Shown: one piece after another, positions 1-7,217 of the stretch
How the letters are laid out: the number at the start of each line of letters is the position of its first letter
Position numbering within the stretch: the first letter of the stretch is position 1
DNA from: an uncultured Verrucomicrobiales bacterium
GTDB lineage: Bacteria; Verrucomicrobiota; Verrucomicrobiae; Limisphaerales; CANJSG01
Direction of reading: 5' to 3'
NCBI GenBank assembly: GCA_946480965.1
Contig: CAMLMI010000059.1
Span: 1 to 17,719 of the forward strand
Length of the DNA stretch: 17,719 nucleotides
Program-made: the position numbers and the translations under genes
The notes under the pieces: generated by a model
Told to the model about the DNA's origin: nothing
The model's database searches: none
The model's input: the letters and a program-made list of their open reading frames with translations, nothing else

Positions 1-1638
1 GAACTCGATGGTCTTCACTAGGGTGTTTCCACCGGCCTTCAACGCGGTGGCGATGGCGTCGAGGTTGTCCTTGGAGGCGACCTGGAGGTCCTTCTCGCCG
101 TTGAGCGCGAGCACGGGGCACTTCACCCGGCGCAGCGTCGGGCGCGGGTCGTGGGCCAGGAGCTGGCGAAACCAAGGTGACGACGCCATCTGCACCTGGC
201 GTTCGAGCATGTCGTCGGTCAGGCCCATCGCCTGCCGTTGTTCGGGGGTGTATTCCGCCAACTGTTCGACGTTGGCCTGGCGCACGATCGTTTCGGCCTC
301 GGCCCGGGTGTTGGCGGCGATCAGCTTGGGATACATCGCGCGCTGGGCGGCGGCGATCTTGGTGAGGGTCTTCTCGTCCATGCCCATGACGCGGCCGAGG
401 TCGAGGCCTTGGCGCACGAGCAATTCATCCATCGGCACGCCGACGCCGGCGAGCAGGACGAGGAACGCAATGTCGTCCGGCTGCTTCACCGCGACCAAGG
501 GCGCGACCACACCGCCTTCGCTGTGGCCGACGAGGCCGATGCGTTTGGCGTCGATCTCCGGCCGGGCTTTCAGCCAATTCACGGCGGCCAATGCGTCCTC
601 GGTGAAGTCCAGATGCGTCGCGGTGCTGAAGTCGCCGGTGGACTTCGCGACGCCCCGGTCGTCGTAGCGCAGGACGGCGATGCCCGCGCGGGTGAGATGA
701 TCAGCCAACACGAGGAACGGCCGATGGCTCAGGACGTATTCGTCGCGGTCCTGCGGGCCGGAACCGGAGATGAGCACCACGGCGGGATGCGGTCCGGCGC
801 CGCGCGGCAGGGTCAACGTGCCGGCCAAGGTCACCCCGGCGGCCCGGTTCTCCACGCGCACCTCTTCCTCGGCGTAGGGATAGGGCCGCTTCGGTTCCTG
901 CGGGCGATGGAGTGCGACGGCTTGGGCGAGGCGTTTGAAGACGAGCGGGGTCTTGCGTCCGCCCTGCTGCCATTCGCCGACCAGCTCCGAACCGTCGGCA
1001 TTGAACCGTCCGTCGAACGAACCGCCGATCAGCGCGGTCTTCAGGCTGACTTCGGCGTTGGTCTCCGTGACCGAACTGAGCGGGATGCGGGAATGGCCCT
1101 GGTCGAGGCTAACGAGGACGCCGTTCGGCTGGCCGGTCGGCGAGTTGGTGATCTCCAGCCCGAGGCGCAGTTCGATGACGGGCGTGGGTTTGAGCGAGCC
1201 TTGCCAATGACCGGCGAGGCCTTTTCCGGGAAGGCCCCGGCTGGGCGTTTCGCCGGTCGAAGAGGCGGCGCGCACAGTGCGTTGGAGCTGGAACGGAAAG
1301 GATTGGCCGCCTTGGGTGAACTGGCCGGCGATGCTCTGGCCGTTGTTGGACACGTTCCCGGCGAAGGCCGGATCGCCCGGCACGTTCGGCATGAAAAAGC
1401 GGACCGCCGAGTTGCTCACGCTGACGCCGCCCAGCGCGAAATTCCGCAACGCCTGTACGGGAATGTCGATGCTGCCGGACCATGCGCCCTGGGTCTCGGC
1501 GAGGTCCACACGGATGGCGAGCGTCGTGGCGGGCAATTGGATCACGCCTTCCCAATGGCCGGCGGGGGACGGGGTCGGTTGGGCGGCGGCCGAGAACAAG
1601 CCAACGAACAGGAGCCACAGGTTGAGGAGGCGTTTCAT
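1..1638 (-). CDS. Secreted alpha/beta hydrolase, 3' end beyond window
   Basis: Predicted exported hydrolase of the alpha/beta fold (dienelactone hydrolase / prolyl oligopeptidase-like group); the substrate cannot be told. The frame is open from the ATG at 1638 to base 1, giving 546 residues without a stop, so the C-terminus is missing. Residues 1-20 form a signal peptide (basic start, hydrophobic core, cleavage after AAAQ). Residues 27-120 and 143-235 are two similar beta-rich units, each starting G-H-W-x-G, probably a tandem N-terminal domain. The hydrolase domain follows: oxyanion-side SGSGPQDRD at 291-298, nucleophile elbow GHSEGG with Ser373, and the likely acid Asp517 in NGEKDLQV. The catalytic His should lie just past the edge. 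It begins 51 bp after the membrane protein gene and is probably the last gene of the sigma-factor operon. Fold certain, substrate unknown. Confidence 0.85.
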   Translation of the reverse strand, partial: MKRLLNLWLLFVGLFSAAAQPTPSPAGHWEGVIQLPATTLAIRVDLAETQGAWSGSIDIPVQALRNFALGGVSVSNSAVRFFMPNVPGDPAFAGNVSNNGQSIAGQFTQGGQSFPFQLQRTVRAASSTGETPSRGLPGKGLAGHWQGSLKPTPVIELRLGLEITNSPTGQPNGVLVSLDQGHSRIPLSSVTETNAEVSLKTALIGGSFDGRFNADGSELVGEWQQGGRKTPLVFKRLAQAVALHRPQEPKRPYPYAEEEVRVENRAAGVTLAGTLTLPRGAGPHPAVVLISGSGPQDRDEYVLSHRPFLVLADHLTRAGIAVLRYDDRGVAKSTGDFSTATHLDFTEDALAAVNWLKARPEIDAKRIGLVGHSEGGVVAPLVAVKQPDDIAFLVLLAGVGVPMDELLVRQGLDLGRVMGMDEKTLTKIAAAQRAMYPKLIAANTRAEAETIVRQANVEQLAEYTPEQRQAMGLTDDMLERQVQMASSPWFRQLLAHDPRPTLRRVKCPVLALNGEKDLQVASKDNLDAIATALKAGGNTLVKTIEF

Positions 1639-1689
1639 GGGAGCAAGCGGGTGGTAGGAGAATGGGATGGTGGGTCGAGGTGCCAAGAC

Positions 1690-2289
1690 TCATTCGTAGG
1701 ACCGGAGCAGGGCTTCGAGCTCGGCTTTTTCGGGGAGCAGCTTGCGGCGGTAGTGGAACGCCATGCCGACGAGGACGGCGAGCATCAGCGCGGGGAAGAG
1801 AACGAAGGCAGGCACGAGGATTTCGTCGCCCGCTTTGCCCACGGCGCGGAGCTGGAACACCACGACGGGGATCACCAGCAGCATGAGACCGTTCAAGGCG
1901 GCGATGACCCGGGTGCGAAAGCGGGCCAGCCGGTTTTCATCGAGCAGCGCCGCCACGCTGGCGCGGATCGATCGGTCACCGATGGCGTGGGCCGCACGAT
2001 GGGCGAGGAACCGCCGCCAGAGCAACGCCAGCGCCAGCAGCGGCAAGACCCATGCGAACAGCGCGCCCCACTCGCGGCTCCCGTCGAAGGCACCTCCCGT
2101 GGCGACGTGGCGACCGAACATCACGGCGGCACCGAGCAGCCAGCATGAGGCCAAACCGGTCACGAGGACGAAGCCACGGTGTTGGCGGCGCAGGCGCTGT
2201 TGGAGCTGCTGCTTCTGCCGGGCCAGTTCGTCGGGCGACGGGCGGTTGTGCGGCGAGTTCCAGGCGGATTGGAGGTCGTCAAAGGTCAT
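1690..2289 (-). CDS. Four-helix membrane protein, putative anti-sigma partner
   Basis: A 199-residue protein with a charged N-terminus (1-38, Gln/Arg-rich and probably helical) followed by four hydrophobic segments near residues 40-59, 75-91, 127-147 and 157-177, ending in a short acidic tail. Its ATG lies inside the end of the sigma factor gene (11-base overlap), so the two are translationally coupled. In many bacteria the gene coupled to an ECF sigma factor encodes its membrane-bound anti-sigma factor. I see no zinc-binding HxxxCxxC anti-sigma motif, so that role rests on position and topology. The N-terminal soluble segment would be the sigma-binding part. It could instead be a membrane protein simply controlled by the sigma factor. 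Confidence 0.75.
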   Translation of the reverse strand: MTFDDLQSAWNSPHNRPSPDELARQKQQLQQRLRRQHRGFVLVTGLASCWLLGAAVMFGRHVATGGAFDGSREWGALFAWVLPLLALALLWRRFLAHRAAHAIGDRSIRASVAALLDENRLARFRTRVIAALNGLMLLVIPVVVFQLRAVGKAGDEILVPAFVLFPALMLAVLVGMAFHYRRKLLPEKAELEALLRSYE

Positions 2290-2791
2290 GGCGATAGTCT
2301 TTCAGTTGTTGGGCGAGGGTTTGTTTGGCGCGGTTGAGGCGGACACCGACGTTGCTTTCCGTGAGGCCGTGGATTTCGGCCATCTCGCGGTAAGGGACGC
2401 CGTCGAGCGAAAGGAGGATGAGGGAGCGGTCGAGCGCGGGCAGGCGACGGATCTCGGCATAGATCCGCTCCAGCAACTCGGTATCCGGCGCGGGGTGAAG
2501 GCTAGTGCTCTGTGCAGGAAGCTCGGCTTCGAAAGCCTCCACCTTGCGGGCGTAGTTGAGGCGCGTGCGTCGCCAGGTGAGCGCGGCATTGTGGGCCACG
2601 CGGTAGATGAAGGTGGAGAGCTTGGATTCCTCGCGGAAGGCGGGCAGGGCTTTCCAGAGCGCCAGCAGCAGCTCCTGCATGAGGTCGTTGCGGTCGTCTC
2701 CCCAGGCGAAGCCATTGACCACATGGTGGAGGATGGCGCCGTGGTCGGCCAACCACTGGTCGAAGCGTTCCTGTTGTTCGCGGGTTGTCAC
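2279..2791 (-). CDS. ECF-type RNA polymerase sigma factor
   Basis: A 170-residue sigma-70 family protein of the extracytoplasmic function type, which directs RNA polymerase to stress or envelope promoters. Region 2 spans about residues 31-75, with the helix DDRNDLMQELLLALWKAL and the -10 recognition segment STFIYRVAHNAALTWRR. Region 4 spans about 116-160, with LPALDRSLILLSLDGVPYRE followed by a helix-turn-helix (AEIHGLTESNVGVRLNRAK). No regions 1.1 or 3 are present, as expected for ECF. The start is GTG at 2791; there is no later Met before region 2. It overlaps the membrane protein gene downstream by 11 bases and sits immediately behind a promoter-like element resembling ECF autoregulated promoters. 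Confidence 0.93.
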   Translation of the reverse strand: MTTREQQERFDQWLADHGAILHHVVNGFAWGDDRNDLMQELLLALWKALPAFREESKLSTFIYRVAHNAALTWRRTRLNYARKVEAFEAELPAQSTSLHPAPDTELLERIYAEIRRLPALDRSLILLSLDGVPYREMAEIHGLTESNVGVRLNRAKQTLAQQLKDYRHDL

Positions 2792-2800
2792 TGTTCGGGA

Positions 2801-2831
2801 TGTAGGAAGCGGCCCGGGAGAATTTCTTACA
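2801..2831 (-). promoter_or_regulatory. Candidate autoregulated ECF promoter
   Basis: Read on the minus strand, TGTAAG (2826-2831) is followed 18 bases later by TCCTAC (2802-2807). TGTAA-type -35 elements with a TCTA-like -10 are typical of ECF-controlled promoters. Transcription would begin around 2793-2796, almost at the GTG codon of the sigma gene, implying a leaderless or nearly leaderless message. Confidence 0.4.
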
Positions 2832-2881
2832 GGGAATCTTCATCTGGGTGAAACCGCGCGTTCGACCCGTATCCGCGAAAC

Positions 2882-2914
2882 AAAAAGCGGCGGAACTCCG
2901 AAGAGTTCCGCCGC
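2882..2914 (-). terminator. Rho-independent terminator of the HNH gene (UUCG loop)
   Basis: A perfect 12-bp stem (arms 2887-2898 and 2903-2914) lies 7 bp after the HNH stop codon. In the minus-strand RNA its loop is UUCG, the exceptionally stable tetraloop, followed directly by five U (2882-2886). It isolates the HNH gene from the sigma-factor operon. Confidence 0.9.
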
Positions 2915-2921
2915 CGTTGGG

Positions 2922-3503
2922 TCAGGCGACGAACCACTGCCAGTCCGCCACGGCGTGGACGTTGCGGATCGCGGCCGAGGCCGGGAGTTCGCGTGGCGGA
3001 CCGGGCGTGCTCAACAGCTTCAGCCCGGCCTCGTGCGGCAGCCGGTCGGCCTTGCGGTTGTTCACGTCCTTCGCGGCCCACACGAGGTTGTCCCAGGTGT
3101 TCCGCCCGCCGCGCGAACGCGGCACGACGTGGTCGAGCGAACCCTCGTCCGGCTTCAGCACGCGGCCGGTGTATTGGCAGCGGTTGCCGTCGCGCTCGCG
3201 GATGGTGCGGGCACAGAGCTTGGGCCGGAGCTTCGGCACCTTCGCGAAGTTGCGCGCCACGACCACGGTCGGGATGCGGATGCGACCACGCACCGTCTGC
3301 ACGAACGTGTCCTGCGGTCGGATGGGGAGCCCGATCCACTCTTCCCAGCTCACCGGATGCATCGCGCCGTCGCCGCCTATGTCGAGCGCGGTGGCGGTGT
3401 TGGCCGCCATCTGACAGAAGGCGTCGGCCGGGGTGCGGACGTGGATGGGCTGCCAGTGCCGGTTCAGCACCAGCACGGTCGGTTGGTTCAAGGCGTCGGA
3501 CAT
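2922..3503 (-). CDS. HNH endonuclease family protein
   Basis: A 193-residue cytoplasmic protein with a C-terminal HNH (beta-beta-alpha metal) nuclease fold. The core begins RDGNRCQYTG (104-113), continues with the catalytic-type LDHVVPRSRGG (His125 at 123-133), then DN (138-139) and NNRKADR (148-154). The N-terminal ~95 residues (start VLVLNRHWQPI) are of the kind fused to HNH domains in many bacteria. The CxxC zinc pairs of many HNH proteins are absent: the first is C-x-x-T-G and the second is replaced by a Cys-free stretch. The metal-binding DH and N residues remain, so nuclease activity is plausible. It appears monocistronic with its own terminator. Biological role and target are unknown; it is not obviously linked to the methyltransferase at the far end. 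Confidence 0.88.
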   Translation of the reverse strand: MSDALNQPTVLVLNRHWQPIHVRTPADAFCQMAANTATALDIGGDGAMHPVSWEEWIGLPIRPQDTFVQTVRGRIRIPTVVVARNFAKVPKLRPKLCARTIRERDGNRCQYTGRVLKPDEGSLDHVVPRSRGGRNTWDNLVWAAKDVNNRKADRLPHEAGLKLLSTPGPPRELPASAAIRNVHAVADWQWFVA

Positions 3504-3578
3504 AAAGGTTGGGGCGCCGCGCGGCGAGGTGTCGGGTCTTGGTTGAAACGCTTCCCTGGAGGCGGAGTCCGAGCCGAG

Positions 3579-3645
3579 TGGTCAGTAGTCAGTCGAAACT
3601 CCGAACGCTGAACGTCGAACTTCCAATGCTGAAGGAATGGGGAAT
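3579..3645. repeat. Dispersed CAGT/GAACG-type low-complexity repeat
   Basis: An intergenic tract of imperfect repeated words (GTCAGTAGTCAGTC, then CGAACGCTGAACGTCGAACTT). It resembles the tract at 13219-13300 in style (short words of CAGT/CTGA type) though not base for base. The 236-bp gap 3504-3739 holds only this tract and the hairpin at 3646-3681; no gene is seen. Confidence 0.5.
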
Positions 3646-3681
3646 GACGCGGGCGGACGCAAGGTTGCGCCCGCCCGCGTC
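3646..3681 (-). terminator. Stem-loop, possible terminator of the SEC-C gene
   Basis: An 11-bp GC-rich stem (arms 3646-3656 and 3671-3681) has a further GCAA/TTGC pairing inside its 14-base loop. It lies 58 bp beyond the SEC-C gene stop on the minus strand. The run after it (ATTCCCCATTCC) is only moderately U-rich, so termination is plausible but not certain. Confidence 0.5.
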
Positions 3682-3739
3682 GGGGTGTGCCACCTCCAAT
3701 GGCGTTACTCGCGGAAAAAAGTAGTGGCGGCGGCTGCCG

Positions 3740-4780
3740 TCATGCCGCCCGGAGCGCAGGCAGCACTGCTTGAAAGCTGCGGCTGGAACCGCAGGGGCAG
3801 GGATCGTTGCGGCCGAGTTTCTCGATCAGCAGCTTGTCGCCGTGGACGACACGGACGCCTTTGCCGACGCGGGTTTCGGACGGGAAGCCTTTGCGACGTT
3901 TGCTGGTGATCTCGAACGAGGCGGTGTCTTCGTGGCGATGGATAGTTGGAGTTGGCATGGCGATGGTGGGTTGAAGGTTGCGGGAGACTGGGCAATCCGC
4001 CCGGACAATGGCGGTCTTCGGCGATTCCGATTCGCGGAAGCGCGGAAAACCGCCGTCGCACGCGGCGTCGTTGGTCAGTCCGTAGCGGCGCAGTTCCTTG
4101 GTCGAGAGCTGGCGGACGGCGTGGCAGTGCCAGTAGGTGTAGCCTCGGCGGTTCCACTTGGTTTGAAGACCGCCGCGACCGACGACCTGTTTGGCCAGAT
4201 GATCGTAGGCGGTAAACGGGCCTTGGCCCGGCACTTGGCGCATCAGGCAGAAGAACCAGAGGCCATCGATGCGTTTGAGCGCGACCTCGTCGCTGATCCA
4301 GCGGACGGGCTTGGGTGGGCTCCAAGGTTTCTTACGGGGCGGCTGGGGCATCGCCTGGAGAATCCCCGTGGCTGGATTGACGTAGGCGATGCGCCAACGG
4401 CTGACCAACGCAGTGATGGGCACTTCCACAGCGTCCCACTTCCCGTTGCGACACCAGAGTTCGCCATCCTTCAGGAAGGTGTGGCGAACGACCATCTCCA
4501 GCAGGTGGGTCTTGATGTGGGCGCGGACGACGCTGTCGGGTTTGATCACGGCGCAGGCTTCGGAATAGGCGTCGTTCCACGGGCGGCCGATCTGGCCCCG
4601 GAGCCAGCGTTTGAGCGGGCCGAGAACGTCGGTGAAGGACTTGTGGACTTTGTGTGCGGCCTTCATCGACTGGTGTTTCGGCAGATCGTCGAAGGGGCGT
4701 TTCGGCCGGGGGAACTGGGGCACGCACCAGCTTTTGGCGCGGGGTCGTTCAACGACGACCTTGTGCATGTCGGGTCTCAT
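3740..4780 (-). CDS. Unrecognised conserved-type protein with broken C-terminal SEC-C motif
   Basis: A 346-residue soluble protein whose main body I cannot assign. It opens with a basic segment [14 protein letters not shown], followed by a region with [19 protein letters not shown] (66-84) and a Trp/Tyr/Cys-containing middle (WFFCLM, YTYWHCH). The start is taken at the MRPDM codon; there is no clear Shine-Dalgarno. The C-terminus enters a SEC-C zinc motif: [14 protein letters not shown] (323-336) has the first two Cys (328, 330), but the expected CC pair is lost because the frame shifts by one base near 3772. In the +1 frame the next residues are KQCC, placing CC at exactly C-x-C-x8-C-C. As annotated the protein ends in [10 protein letters not shown]. 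The gene lies after the RNA ligase, separated by a 103-bp gap filled by an inverted repeat. It is probably part of the RNA-repair-like island; its function is unknown. Confidence 0.8.
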   Translation of the reverse strand: MRPDMHKVVVERPRAKSWCVPQFPRPKRPFDDLPKHQSMKAAHKVHKSFTDVLGPLKRWLRGQIGRPWNDAYSEACAVIKPDSVVRAHIKTHLLEMVVRHTFLKDGELWCRNGKWDAVEVPITALVSRWRIAYVNPATGILQAMPQPPRKKPWSPPKPVRWISDEVALKRIDGLWFFCLMRQVPGQGPFTAYDHLAKQVVGRGGLQTKWNRRGYTYWHCHAVRQLSTKELRRYGLTNDAACDGGFPRFRESESPKTAIVRADCPVSRNLQPTIAMPTPTIHRHEDTASFEITSKRRKGFPSETRVGKGVRVVHGDKLLIEKLGRNDPCPCGSSRSFQAVLPALRAA

Positions 4781-4799
4781 GGGTTGGGGAGCGGAGTTT

Positions 4800-4872
4800 G
4801 GAGCGATGGAGAACGGGAGTGGTTGGGATGGGATGAACCCATTGCTCCAACTCTCCAGGACTCCATCACTCC
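4800..4872. repeat. Imperfect inverted repeat (GGAGCGATGGA family)
   Basis: A 73-bp element fills most of the gap between the ligase gene and the SEC-C gene. The left arm starts GGAGCGATGGAG; the right arm, read on the other strand, starts GGAGTGATGGAG, and matching continues with a few differences into a loop around 4830-4844. The first 11 bases recur exactly at 11390-11400 inside the SNF2 helicase gene. There is no coding capacity for mobility, so it is a MITE-like or stem-loop dispersed repeat. Confidence 0.65.
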
Positions 4873-4883
4873 GGTTTTCGGTA

Positions 4884-6014
4884 TCACCGCCGGGGTTTCC
4901 TCACCTTGTAGGTCAGGAGCGGACGGAGGGTGGCGACGACGGAGACGAGTCCGGCATCGACGAGGTCCGCAATGACGGCCTCGATCTTCTTGTAGGCGGC
5001 CGGAGCCTCCTCGTAGAGCAGGTCGCGGTCTTCGCAGACGACGCGGCCGCCCAAGCCGGTTTGCACCAGTTCGGCGACGGCGAAGCGTTCCCGCATCCGC
5101 GACCGGGCGTCGCTACGGGTCCACTTGCGGCCGGCGCCGTGGGCAAGCGACCAAGCGTTGTCCTCGCCGTTGCCCAGCGGTTTCACCACGTAGCTCAAGG
5201 AGCCACGGGAGCCGGGAATGACGACGAATGGACCCTCGGCTTCGACCGCGCCCTTGCGATGGACCCAGACGGGTCCGTGCTCGGTTTCACGCAGGGTCAG
5301 CAGGTTGTGGCCTCCATCCCAGAGCGGGGTGGCTTCGGCTCCCAAGGCTTCGACGAAGCGTCGGGCGACCAGGGCGCGGTTGGCCGCCGCCCAATGGACG
5401 GCGTGGTCGTGGCTGCGCAGATATTCGGCTCCGGCGAAGCTGGTGGCTTCCACCGGTCGGCCGGCGTGTTCATCCACATGGGCGCGCAGGACGGCTTGGC
5501 CGAGGCTGCGGGAACCGCTGTGGACTAGGACGGTCAATTGCTGTTTGCCGAGCCCGAGGGCGCGGAACGCGGTGGCATCGACCACTTCCTCGACGCATTG
5601 CAACTCAGCGAAGTGGTTGCCACCGCCGAGCGTGCCCATCGCATCGTCGCAGTCGGTGGAGCCGAGGTCGTGTTCGGTCAGATAATCGGCTACGGAACCT
5701 TCCCAGGGATGTTCGAGGTCGAAGGGCAGGGCGGCCCAGCGGTCGAGCTTGGCGTCGCGCCGGACGAGGTTCGTGGCGAAGAAGGCCATGCCGCAGCCGA
5801 TGTCGCCGCCGATCAGGTGCGGGTAGATGACGTCCTGGGTGACGAAGGCGGCGCCGACGGGAGTGCCGTTCCCCGGATGGAGGTCCGGGAAACCGACGGC
5901 GTGGATCATGCCGTCGAGACGGGCGGTGGCGTAGAGTTGGCGGGTGGCTTCGCCTTCGATCCAACTGCGGCTGGAAGCGACGAGGCGCACGCAGGTTTCA
6001 ACAAAAGTGTTCAT
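4884..6014 (-). CDS. RtcB-family RNA ligase, release-factor-H-coupled type
   Basis: RtcB enzymes join RNA ends carrying 2',3'-cyclic phosphate or 3'-phosphate to 5'-OH ends through a guanylylated histidine and Mn2+. This 376-residue protein matches the short form often linked to the rescue factor PrfH (E. coli RtcB2 type), with an N-terminus [10 protein letters not shown]...[18 protein letters not shown]. Visible motifs: GGDIGCGM with metal ligands Asp71 and Cys74, GGGNH with His134, VHSGSRSLG with His165, His236 in DGGHN, HRKGA (252-256), IPGSRG (266-271; usually IPGSMG), and AHGAGR with His292 as the predicted GMP-attachment residue. All catalytic positions are present. I chose the ATG at 6014 because the homologous region begins there, although the frame stays open upstream; no Shine-Dalgarno precedes it. 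No prfH gene is visible; neighbours are two orphan families and a tRNA-like RNA. RtcB identity is very secure, the subtype fairly so. Confidence 0.95.
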   Translation of the reverse strand: MNTFVETCVRLVASSRSWIEGEATRQLYATARLDGMIHAVGFPDLHPGNGTPVGAAFVTQDVIYPHLIGGDIGCGMAFFATNLVRRDAKLDRWAALPFDLEHPWEGSVADYLTEHDLGSTDCDDAMGTLGGGNHFAELQCVEEVVDATAFRALGLGKQQLTVLVHSGSRSLGQAVLRAHVDEHAGRPVEATSFAGAEYLRSHDHAVHWAAANRALVARRFVEALGAEATPLWDGGHNLLTLRETEHGPVWVHRKGAVEAEGPFVVIPGSRGSLSYVVKPLGNGEDNAWSLAHGAGRKWTRSDARSRMRERFAVAELVQTGLGGRVVCEDRDLLYEEAPAAYKKIEAVIADLVDAGLVSVVATLRPLLTYKVRKPRR

Positions 6015-6070
6015 GGGAGGTGCAAGTGGGCGAGCCGAGCGGCTCGGAGCTGCGGAAATGGATTTCCGGA

Positions 6071-6106
6071 AAAGGCAGAGGCGCCGCCGAGGGGCGACGC
6101 CTCTGC
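6071..6106 (-). terminator. Rho-independent terminator after the 277-residue protein
   Basis: On the minus strand a 9-bp stem (arms 6098-6106 and 6075-6083) continues through a G-U wobble into four more GC pairs capped by CCUC, then CUUUUCC. It starts 16 bp after the stop codon of the upstream gene. The ligase gene 60 bp further on may therefore depend on readthrough or its own promoter. Confidence 0.85.
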
Positions 6107-6121
6107 GTGGGTTGGTCAGGT

Positions 6122-6955
6122 TCAATCGAGGAAGGCGACGTTCGCCATGGTTCGGCTCTGCGTCTCCGTGTTCATCACCACGCGATGCCAGAACGGCAGG
6201 TCGATGGTGGCGTGGTCGTGGTGGCGCACCGTTCCGCGGGCGTAAACGCCGGGATTCCGGCGCATGACGCGCCAGTTCCAAGTGGTTGCCTTGGGATCGT
6301 CCTTGAGCATCGCCTTGTATTCGTCGGGCAGGAGGCCGTTGGGGAACTTGAAGCACACATGGACGGATTCACCGCCCACGCGCACCAGCTCCTCGACGAT
6401 GTGCGGCTTGCCCGCGCCACGCCGCATGGGCTCGTGGCGAAGGATCAGCTTCGGATCGGCGCGGAACGAGGGTTCCGGCACGAAGAACCATTCGCCCTGG
6501 CGGCGAAACGCACGGTTCTTGCGGGCATGGCGTTTGCGGGACGAAACGCGGTGGCGCGCGAGCGCCGTGCGAACGTCCTGGGGCTGGAGCGCGTCCATCG
6601 CCTGATGGACGCTCGACGCGCCGCCCGGAACGGCCGCGACGAACCATTCACGCTCGTCGTGTCCGCACAGGAAGCGGTCGAGCCGGGGCTCTCCGCCGGT
6701 TTTGCGCACCATCAGCAAGAGGTGCCGCTGTTTCGGCACGGCCTGAAGCACGGTGGCTTCGAGCGCTTCTTGTAGGTGTTCCGGCACGCGCAGTTCAAAG
6801 AACTGGCCGTGGCCGTCTTTCTGGATGTCCACCGCGTAGTCCCCGACGGGGGCCGTGTTCCGCGAACGGAACGCGCTCCAATTGCTCGGGGTCAGTCGCA
6901 CCTTCAGGCGGGCGCCCATGGCGGTGAACTTGGGCTCAATCTGCTTGGCATTCAT
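6122..6955 (-). CDS. Unrecognised basic protein upstream of the RNA ligase
   Basis: A 277-residue soluble protein without a domain I can name. It has no signal peptide or membrane segment. A strongly basic stretch SSRKRHARKNRAFRR (138-152), directly followed by GEWFFVP (154-160), suggests nucleic-acid binding. Other conserved-looking blocks are FLCGHDEREWFVAAVP (95-110) and, near the C-terminus, RGTVRHHDHATIDLPFWHR (240-258), which is His/Asp-rich and could bind metal or be catalytic. The ATG at 6955 is the only sensible start; upstream bases are not a clear Shine-Dalgarno. It is the first protein gene after the tRNA-like RNA and ends in a strong terminator before the ligase gene. I infer an RNA-binding or RNA-processing role from the context only; it could equally be a nuclease or a scaffold. 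Confidence 0.82.
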   Translation of the reverse strand: MNAKQIEPKFTAMGARLKVRLTPSNWSAFRSRNTAPVGDYAVDIQKDGHGQFFELRVPEHLQEALEATVLQAVPKQRHLLLMVRKTGGEPRLDRFLCGHDEREWFVAAVPGGASSVHQAMDALQPQDVRTALARHRVSSRKRHARKNRAFRRQGEWFFVPEPSFRADPKLILRHEPMRRGAGKPHIVEELVRVGGESVHVCFKFPNGLLPDEYKAMLKDDPKATTWNWRVMRRNPGVYARGTVRHHDHATIDLPFWHRVVMNTETQSRTMANVAFLD

Positions 6956-7124
6956 CTTCGGTCTTTTCAGGACCGGCTCGCGGCGGAAGGAACGGAGCCT
7001 TGCGCTCGACGGCCGGTCGGATTTTCAGAATTCGATTCGGTTTGTAGCTCCGGCGAAGGAGCAGGGGACGTGGGGGACGGTTCTGGGATCTCATGGGATT
7101 CCTTGGGTTGAGGTTGGTGGTTGG

Positions 7125-7206
7125 AAAAATGTTCCTCCTCTTCGTCCTCCTCCTTCTCCTCGTCACGGGCAGCGACGAAGAGGAAGACGAGGACGAAGAG
7201 GAGGAA
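7125..7206 (-). terminator. 33-position hairpin with U-tract, 3' part of the tRNA-like transcript
   Basis: Arms 7132-7164 and 7174-7206 are inverted copies separated by a 9-base loop. The outer 18 positions match perfectly and only four of 33 differ. Read as minus-strand RNA, two of the four become G-U wobbles, whereas in plus-strand RNA only one does. The hairpin is followed on the minus strand by CAUUUUUCC (7123-7131). It begins 9 bases after the CCC end of the tRNA-like element. One arm is purine-only apart from a few C, giving a GAGGA-rich strand. It could act as terminator, as a protein-binding duplex or both. Confidence 0.7.
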
Positions 7207-7217
7207 ACGAAAACGGG

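Noticed and set aside
238..2148. A 636-codon plus-strand open frame across the hydrolase and membrane protein genes
   Set aside because: It is antisense to genes with clear motifs, and its Gly/Asp/His/Glu-rich composition is the usual product of GC-rich complementary frames.
3770..4975. A 401-codon plus-strand open frame opposite the SEC-C gene
   Set aside because: Its composition mirrors the minus-strand gene, it shows no motif, and it overlaps the SEC-C and ligase genes.
3740..6014. A prfH release factor gene next to the ligase
   Set aside because: No GGQ-type release factor sequence was found in any frame near the ligase.
6015..6356. Longer start for the ligase gene extending upstream of 6014
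   Set aside because: The extension is antisense-like Arg/Pro-rich sequence that runs through a terminator and into the upstream gene; RtcB homology begins at 6014.
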